Assembly: GCA_900539645.1 (NCBI GenBank)
Contig: UQCY01000012.1
Location: 1 to 28,126 of the forward strand
Direction: 5' to 3'
From: an uncultured Clostridium sp.
Lineage (GTDB): Bacteria > Bacillota > Clostridia > Peptostreptococcales > Peptostreptococcaceae
DNA: 28,126 nucleotides
Position 1 is the stretch's first letter. Each line of letters starts with the position of its first letter. The notes beneath the pieces are model-generated. The model searched no databases, had not been told where the DNA came from, and saw only the letters and a program-made list of their open reading frames with translations. Position numbers and translations under genes: made by a program. Shown piece by piece: positions 23,559 to 28,126 of the stretch.

Positions 23559-25490
23559 ATGTTTAATAACTTATTTAATTCTATAGATTTAAAAGGTTTA
23601 CACCTTAAAAACCGTATAATTTTCCCAGCAATGGGGACTAAAATGGCTGAGGAGGACGGAAATGTATCTCAACAGATAATAGATTACCAAGTTGCCAGAG
23701 TAAAAGGTGGATGTGGGCTTAATATGAGTGAGGTATGCTCTGTCCACAAAACTAGTGCACCAAAAGGATTTTTGGCAATTCACAGCGATTCTTTAATAGA
23801 ATCTCATAAAAAATTTACTGAAGCTATCCACAATGCTGGTGGAAAATGTGGAGTACAGCTTTGGCAAGGGAGCTTAGCTTCTTCACTAGATCCTAATGCA
23901 GAGATTTTAGTTGCAGATGACTTTAAATACGGAAAATACACTATCCCTAAAATAAGTGTAGAAAAAATTAAAGAGGTTGTAGATAGCTTTGGAGAAGCTG
24001 CTAGAAGAAGTGTTGAAGCTGGATACGATTGTATAGGATTCCACTGCGGACATAATTACCTACCACACTCATTCCTAACTGCAGGTATGAATAATAGAGA
24101 TGATGAATATGGTGGTAGCCTTGAAAATAGAGCAAAATTCCCTCTTGAATGTATAAGAGCAATAAGAAAAAATATACCAGATGACATGCCTTTAATAATG
24201 AGAGTTGATGCTCATGACGATTACTTCAAAAACGGGCTTACTATAGACGATATTATAAAATTCTGTTTAATGGCTAAAGAAGCTGGTGTCGATGCACTAG
24301 ATATTTCTAGAGGAAATATGATTACACCTGGTTTAAAATATGAAGTTCCACCTATTGATATTCCAAATGGATTCAATGTTGAAAATGCAGCTAGAATAAA
24401 AGAAGAAACTGGTATGATTACAATAGCTGTTGGAAGAATTAACACTCCAAAATTAGCAGATGAGATAATTGCAGATGGAAAAGCAGATATGGTTGTCGTT
24501 GGTAGAGGACAGCTTGCCGATCCAGAATTCTGTAATAAAGCAAAAGACGGAAAACTTGATGAAATAGTGTACTGTGTTGGATGTAATCAGGGTTGTTACG
24601 ATGGATTTACAGATCCTAATGTTCCATTTATAACTTGCTTGAGAAACCCACTTCTTGGACATGAGTCTGATGATTTTATATCTAAACCAACTGAAAAGAA
24701 AAAGGTACTTGTTGCAGGTGCTGGTGTAGGTGGACTTGAAGTAGCTTGCCTTTTAAAAGAAAAAGGACACGATGTTGTTGTATATGAATCATCTGACCAC
24801 ACTGGAGGACAGTTCTTAACTGCGGGAAAAGCACCAAGAAAGAACGAAATGCTACTTGCTGCCCAGTCTTATGAGAAAAAAGCTGAAAGACTAGGCATAG
24901 AAATACATTTAAACACACCTGTGAATACAGAACTTATAAGGAAAGAAATGCCTGATGAGGTAGTTGCTGCAATAGGTGCTGTACCTATAAAAATACCTGT
25001 AGATGGATACGATAACGATAATGTATTCTCTTCTCACGATGTATTAAATGGAAAATCTGTTCCATTTGGAAAATGTGTGGTAATTGGTGGTGGACTTGTA
25101 GGTGTTGAAACTGCTGAATTTATCAAAGAAAATTTAGACCTAGACGTTACAATAGTAGAAATGAACGACGAGGTTGCTAAAGATTTAGGGGCTATTAGAA
25201 AAATATGCGTTATGGAATCTTTAAGTAAGAGCAATATAAAATCAGAAACCTCTGCAAGACTTACTCGTATTGGAGATGGTTTTATAGCTGTTGATAGAGA
25301 TGGTGAAGAAGAATACATACTTGCAGACAGTGTTGTTATGGCTATCGGTGCTAAAGCTAAGGCTCACGACGAAATTAAAAATGAATGTGAAAAACTATCT
25401 ATCCCTTGTCACGTTATAGGCGATACTAAAAGAGCTAGACGTGCTATAAACTCTATAAGAGAAGCTTACGAGGTAGCTGGAGAAATATAG
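23559..25490 (+). CDS. 2-enoate reductase-like NADH:flavin oxidoreductase (FMN, 4Fe-4S, FAD)
   Basis: 643 residues, the three-module layout of 2-enoate reductase, 2,4-dienoyl-CoA reductase and BaiCD-type enzymes. An Old Yellow Enzyme FMN barrel covers about 1-335, with FHCGHNYLPHSFLTAGMNNR and DDEYGGSLENR carrying the active-site Tyr/His region, and VVVGRGQLADPEF as the FMN phosphate site. Cys339, Cys342, Cys346 and Cys360 (CVGCNQGC...C) bind a 4Fe-4S cluster. FAD binding is at VAGAGVGG (385-392), and a second dinucleotide site is VIGGGLVGVETAEF. It reduces an activated C=C bond with NADH in the anaerobic cytosol; the substrate is unknown. ATG 23559 follows AAAGGAGAG. Regulation is probably by the adjacent AraC protein. 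Confidence 0.92.
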   Translation: MFNNLFNSIDLKGLHLKNRIIFPAMGTKMAEEDGNVSQQIIDYQVARVKGGCGLNMSEVCSVHKTSAPKGFLAIHSDSLIESHKKFTEAIHNAGGKCGVQLWQGSLASSLDPNAEILVADDFKYGKYTIPKISVEKIKEVVDSFGEAARRSVEAGYDCIGFHCGHNYLPHSFLTAGMNNRDDEYGGSLENRAKFPLECIRAIRKNIPDDMPLIMRVDAHDDYFKNGLTIDDIIKFCLMAKEAGVDALDISRGNMITPGLKYEVPPIDIPNGFNVENAARIKEETGMITIAVGRINTPKLADEIIADGKADMVVVGRGQLADPEFCNKAKDGKLDEIVYCVGCNQGCYDGFTDPNVPFITCLRNPLLGHESDDFISKPTEKKKVLVAGAGVGGLEVACLLKEKGHDVVVYESSDHTGGQFLTAGKAPRKNEMLLAAQSYEKKAERLGIEIHLNTPVNTELIRKEMPDEVVAAIGAVPIKIPVDGYDNDNVFSSHDVLNGKSVPFGKCVVIGGGLVGVETAEFIKENLDLDVTIVEMNDEVAKDLGAIRKICVMESLSKSNIKSETSARLTRIGDGFIAVDRDGEEEYILADSVVMAIGAKAKAHDEIKNECEKLSIPCHVIGDTKRARRAINSIREAYEVAGEI

Positions 25491-25556
25491 ATTTAAAGTA
25501 TAAAATTATAAATTTTAATTAGATAAATATTGATTAAAAAGTTACTAATCACCATT

Positions 25557-25613
25557 AAAAAGCTGTTGAAGTTTTACTTTTATTTAATTAAAGTTTCTTC
25601 AGCAGCTTTTTTA
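25557..25613 (+). terminator. terminator of the flavoenzyme gene
   Basis: AAAAGCTGTTGAAG 25557-25570 pairs with CTTCAGCAGCTTTT 25597-25610 through one G-U pair and is followed by more T residues. It has a 26-nt AT-rich loop. The remaining gap to feoA holds only the promoter region described next. Confidence 0.88.
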
Positions 25614-25732
25614 TATCCCTAATTTTGCGTAAATATCACTGTATTTCCTTAATTTTTCTGATAAATTTTATCATCTTTTTTATTTCTCAACTTCTTTTAA
25701 AATTTTAATATCCATTCAAGTATTGATTTTAA

Positions 25733-25793
25733 TTGACATCTATAAGTTTTTGAGATATAATATCATTAAATTAATGATAATGAATTTCATTAA
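25733..25793 (+). promoter_or_regulatory. feoAB promoter with Fur box
   Basis: A consensus promoter, TTGACA 25733-25738, 17 bp, TATAAT 25756-25761, is followed by TTAATGATAATGAATTTCATTAA at 25771-25793. This is an inverted repeat close to the Fur box (TGATAATNATTATCA) and overlaps the transcription start. Iron-replete Fur would block initiation, fitting ferrous iron uptake genes. Confidence 0.88.
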
Positions 25794-25811
25794 TTTTAAG
25801 GAGGAATTACC

Positions 25812-26033
25812 ATGAATACAGTTTTTGATTTAAAAGTTGGCGAAAAAGGCCGCATTCATAATATACATGGAAACGAAAAATTAGCTAAAAGACTTCTTGC
25901 TCTAGGTTGTATAAACAATACTGAAATAGAAGTAAAAAAAGTCGCTCCATTTGGAGACCCAATACTTGTAAGATTTAGAGGACTTGATCTTGCTATCAGA
26001 AAATCTGACGCAAAGAACATAGTTCTTCAGTAA
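25812..26033 (+). CDS. feoA: ferrous iron transport protein A
   Basis: 73 residues, an SH3-like FeoA protein. KVGEKGRIHNIHGNEKLAKRLLALGCINNTEIEVKKVAPFGDPILVRFRGLDLAIRKSDAKNI contains the family pattern (LGxxxGxxxxVxxxAPxGDPxxxxxxG-x-x-L-x-x-R). It is thought to modulate the FeoB transporter in the cytosol. AAGGAGGAATTACC precedes the ATG. Its stop is 11 bp before the feoB TTG start, so the two are translationally close and share the Fur-controlled promoter. Confidence 0.96.
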   Translation: MNTVFDLKVGEKGRIHNIHGNEKLAKRLLALGCINNTEIEVKKVAPFGDPILVRFRGLDLAIRKSDAKNIVLQ

Positions 26034-26044
26034 GGAGGTAGAAT

Positions 26045-28018
26045 TTGTTAAATATAGCACTTTTAGGAAACCCAAACGTCGGTAAAACTACAGTATTCAA
26101 CCTACTTACAGGCTCAAATCAGTACGTTGGTAACTGACCAGGCGTTACAATAGAAAAAAAGGAAGGATTTCTTGAAGACGATATAAAAATTGTCGACCTT
26201 CCTGGAATCTATGCAATGGATACTTTTTCTAATGAAGAAAAAGTTTCTAAATCATTCCTTGAAAAAGAGGACGTCGATTTAATTTTAAACGTTGTCGATG
26301 CATCAAATCTAACTAGAAATCTTTACTTAACTACTCAGCTTATGCAGTTCAACAAGCCAATAGTTATACTTTTAAATATGCTTGATGTTGCAAAAGCTAG
26401 AGGAATGGAGATTGATACTCATAAATTAGCTCTTGAATTTGGAGTGACTGTTATTCCAATAGTTGCAAAGAAAAAAGAAGGTGTAGATGACATAGCTTCT
26501 AAACTAAGAGAAGCTGCAAGAAAGCCGTTTATCTACTCTACTAATTGGGGAAATGAAGAGGAAACTTACAAAATAATAGAAGAAAAACTTGCTCTTTGTA
26601 CAAACTTCCCAAAAGAAGATAAAAAGACTATAAGCGATAAGATAGACAGCATAGTACTTCATCCAATATTTGCTTATCCAATATTTATCGGACTTTTACT
26701 ACTTCTTTTCAAATTTACATTTGATTGGGTAGGAGGCCCACTTCAGGAGGGATTTGCGGGACTTATTGAAAACTATATTGCAATTCCAGCAGATGCCGCA
26801 CTTGCAAACTCTAGCCCTTGGTTTAGATCTTTAATAGTAGACGGTATAATTGGTGGACTTGGCGGTACACTTCCTTTCTTCCCATTAATATGTACTCTAT
26901 TCTTTGGAATATCTCTGTTTGAAGACAGTGGATATATGTCTAGAACAGCATTTTTAATGGATAGAATAATGAAAAAAGTTGGACTTTCTGGTAAGGCATT
27001 TATACCTATGATAATGGGTATGGGATGTTCTTCTCCAGCTATAATGGCTACAAGAACTCTTGAAAGCGAAAAAGATAGAAAAATAACTGCACTTATCGCA
27101 CCTTTAATGACTTGTGGTGCTAAGTTACCAGTTTACGCATTATTTGTTGCAGTTTTCTTCCCTAAAAATCAGGCGCTTGTAACAGCATCTCTTTATTTAG
27201 TTGGAATCGTGGCTGCGATAATAGTAGCTCTATTCTTAAATAGAACTACTTTCAAAAATGAGGTTGAGCCATTTATATTAGAGCTACCTGAGTACAAAAT
27301 ACCTACAATCAGCGCTCTACTAAAAAATACTTGGAATAAATCTAAAGGATTTTTAGTTAAAGTCGTTACTATAATGTTTGCAATGTCTGTTGTTATTTGG
27401 GCATTCTCATCATTCAACTTTAACGGATTCACAGAAAATATAAATGATTCTTTCCTAGCTTATATAGGAAAAGTTATAGCTCCTATATTTAGACCACTAG
27501 GATTCAGCGATTGGAGAACTTCAGTTGCCCTTCTTACTGGACTTGGAGCAAAAGAAGTTGTTGTAAATACACTTAGCATACTTTACGGTAATCTTCCAGA
27601 AGTATTACCTACAGTTTTCACAGGTGTTACAGCTTATGCATTCCTTGTTTTCACAGCACTTTACACTCCTTGTATAGCTGCTCTAGCTACAATGAGAAAA
27701 GAATACGGAAACAAGATGATGTTTACATCTCTATTCTATCAGTTTGCACTTGCTTGGGTTGCTGGTGTAATAGTGAATATAGTTGGTAGTGCGTTTATGG
27801 CTGCAAAATCTCCAATAGAAATAGCTATAACTGCAGTGATTGTAATAATTACAGCCGTTATACTTATTAGAATCTTCACTAGACCAGGAAGCAGCTGCAG
27901 TAGTTGTAGTGGCGGTGGAGAAAATGGAGGCTGTGCTAACTGCTCAGCTTGCGGAAATTTAAAAGCTTGCTCAATGAAAAACGAGAACTTACTTGATGAA
28001 ATGAATAAAAGGAAATAG
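26045..28018 (+). CDS. feoB: ferrous iron transporter FeoB with an in-frame TGA at codon 31 (possible pseudogene)
   Basis: Reading from TTG 26045, behind AAGGAGGTAGAAT, gives 657 codons. They begin [22 protein letters not shown] (G1 P-loop) and GSNQYVGN, then TGA, then [11 protein letters not shown], the G3 motif DLPGIYAMD and LLNMLDVA. FeoB proteins have Trp in GNWPGVT exactly at the TGA. Downstream, the gate and core membrane domains are complete ([64 protein letters not shown]), and a Cys-rich tail (CSSCSGGG...CANCSACG) follows. FeoB carries Fe2+ across the inner membrane. Ordinary termination would leave a 30-residue peptide. Restart at ATG 26216 would lack the P-loop and be unlikely to work. 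Error, mutation or read-through cannot be told apart here. Confidence 0.85.
26135..26137 (+). other. in-frame TGA at the conserved Trp codon of feoB
   Basis: The codons read GGT AAC TGA CCA GGC GTT ACA where GNWPGVT is expected, a single TGG-to-TGA change. The next base is C, the leakiest context for UGA in bacteria. No other disruption is seen in the gene. Confidence 0.9.
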
Positions 28019-28035
28019 ATACTGATATAAAAAAA

Positions 28036-28077
28036 TACTGCCATAGAACACCTTTAAAAGGTGTTCTTATGACAGTA
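28036..28077 (+). repeat. perfect-looking hairpin after feoB
   Basis: TACTGCCATAGAACACCTTT pairs with AAAGGTGTTCTTATGACAGTA through two small mismatches, with almost no loop. It lies 17 bp past the feoB stop and in front of the terminator. It may protect the 3' end of the transcript or act as a first terminator arm. Confidence 0.6.
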
Positions 28078-28082
28078 CCTTT

Positions 28083-28112
28083 AACTGACACCTAACGGTT
28101 GTCAGTTTTTTT
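28083..28112 (+). terminator. intrinsic terminator of feoAB
   Basis: AACTGACA 28083-28090 and TGTCAGTT 28100-28107 form an 8-bp stem with a 9-nt loop, followed by five further T residues. Confidence 0.88.
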
Positions 28113-28126
28113 GTATTCAAATTTAG

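Noticed and set aside
26045..28018. Organism-wide use of UGA as Trp (Mycoplasma-type code)
   Set aside because: Trp codons elsewhere in the window are TGG, including the many in valS. A low-GC genome with that code would use TGA widely.
26216..28018. feoB as a normal gene starting at ATG 26216
   Set aside because: There is no ribosome binding site at that ATG, and the upstream in-frame sequence clearly encodes the FeoB P-loop after a good site and TTG start.

Overview
The window is AT-rich, densely coded Firmicute DNA. The strongest clues to origin are a valine T-box in front of valS-folC, an AGGAGG-type ribosome binding site before almost every gene, a Fur-controlled feoAB pair, and an oxygen-sensitive 2-enoate-reductase-like flavoenzyme. 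An anaerobic Clostridia member fits, perhaps Peptostreptococcaceae; that family guess is inference. Stop codons are nearly all TAA or TAG. The only TGA stop is in the AraC-type gene, and a TAA follows it at once.

Layout. Positions 1-3583 (minus strand): the start of ligA, a DUF4143 AAA ATPase preceded by an array of dyads spaced exactly 40 bp apart, then folC. 3584-6671: valS with its T-box leader. 7046-12267 (minus): a phosphate transporter locus pstS-[coiled-coil membrane protein]-pstC-pstA-pstB, with a four-unit Pho-box-like array before pstS and no phoU. 12495-16373: a LysR-type regulator divergent from a two-gene operon, an IlvD/Edd-type dehydratase and an ornithine cyclodeaminase/mu-crystallin-type reductase. 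16638-22190: an unknown small protein, then (minus) an M50-type membrane protease, oligoendopeptidase F, a DegV protein and a Gx/HepS-I-like membrane protein. 22284-25490 (plus): an AraC regulator with two DNA-binding modules and an Fe-S/FMN/FAD enoate-reductase-like enzyme. 25812-28018: feoA-feoB.

Two things stand out. First, long multi-part hairpins lie at the 3' ends of many transcription units. Four of them (after pstB, the 144-aa gene, the M50 gene and the Gx gene) have unrelated outer stems but share an internal-loop sequence pair. All four point the same way relative to the gene upstream. Three others (two after folC, one after the coiled-coil gene) share a CAACTTGATTG apical motif. 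These look like a repeated 3'-UTR RNA family that I do not recognise. Second, feoB has an in-frame TGA in place of the conserved Trp of its GNWPGVT motif, while the rest of the reading frame is intact.
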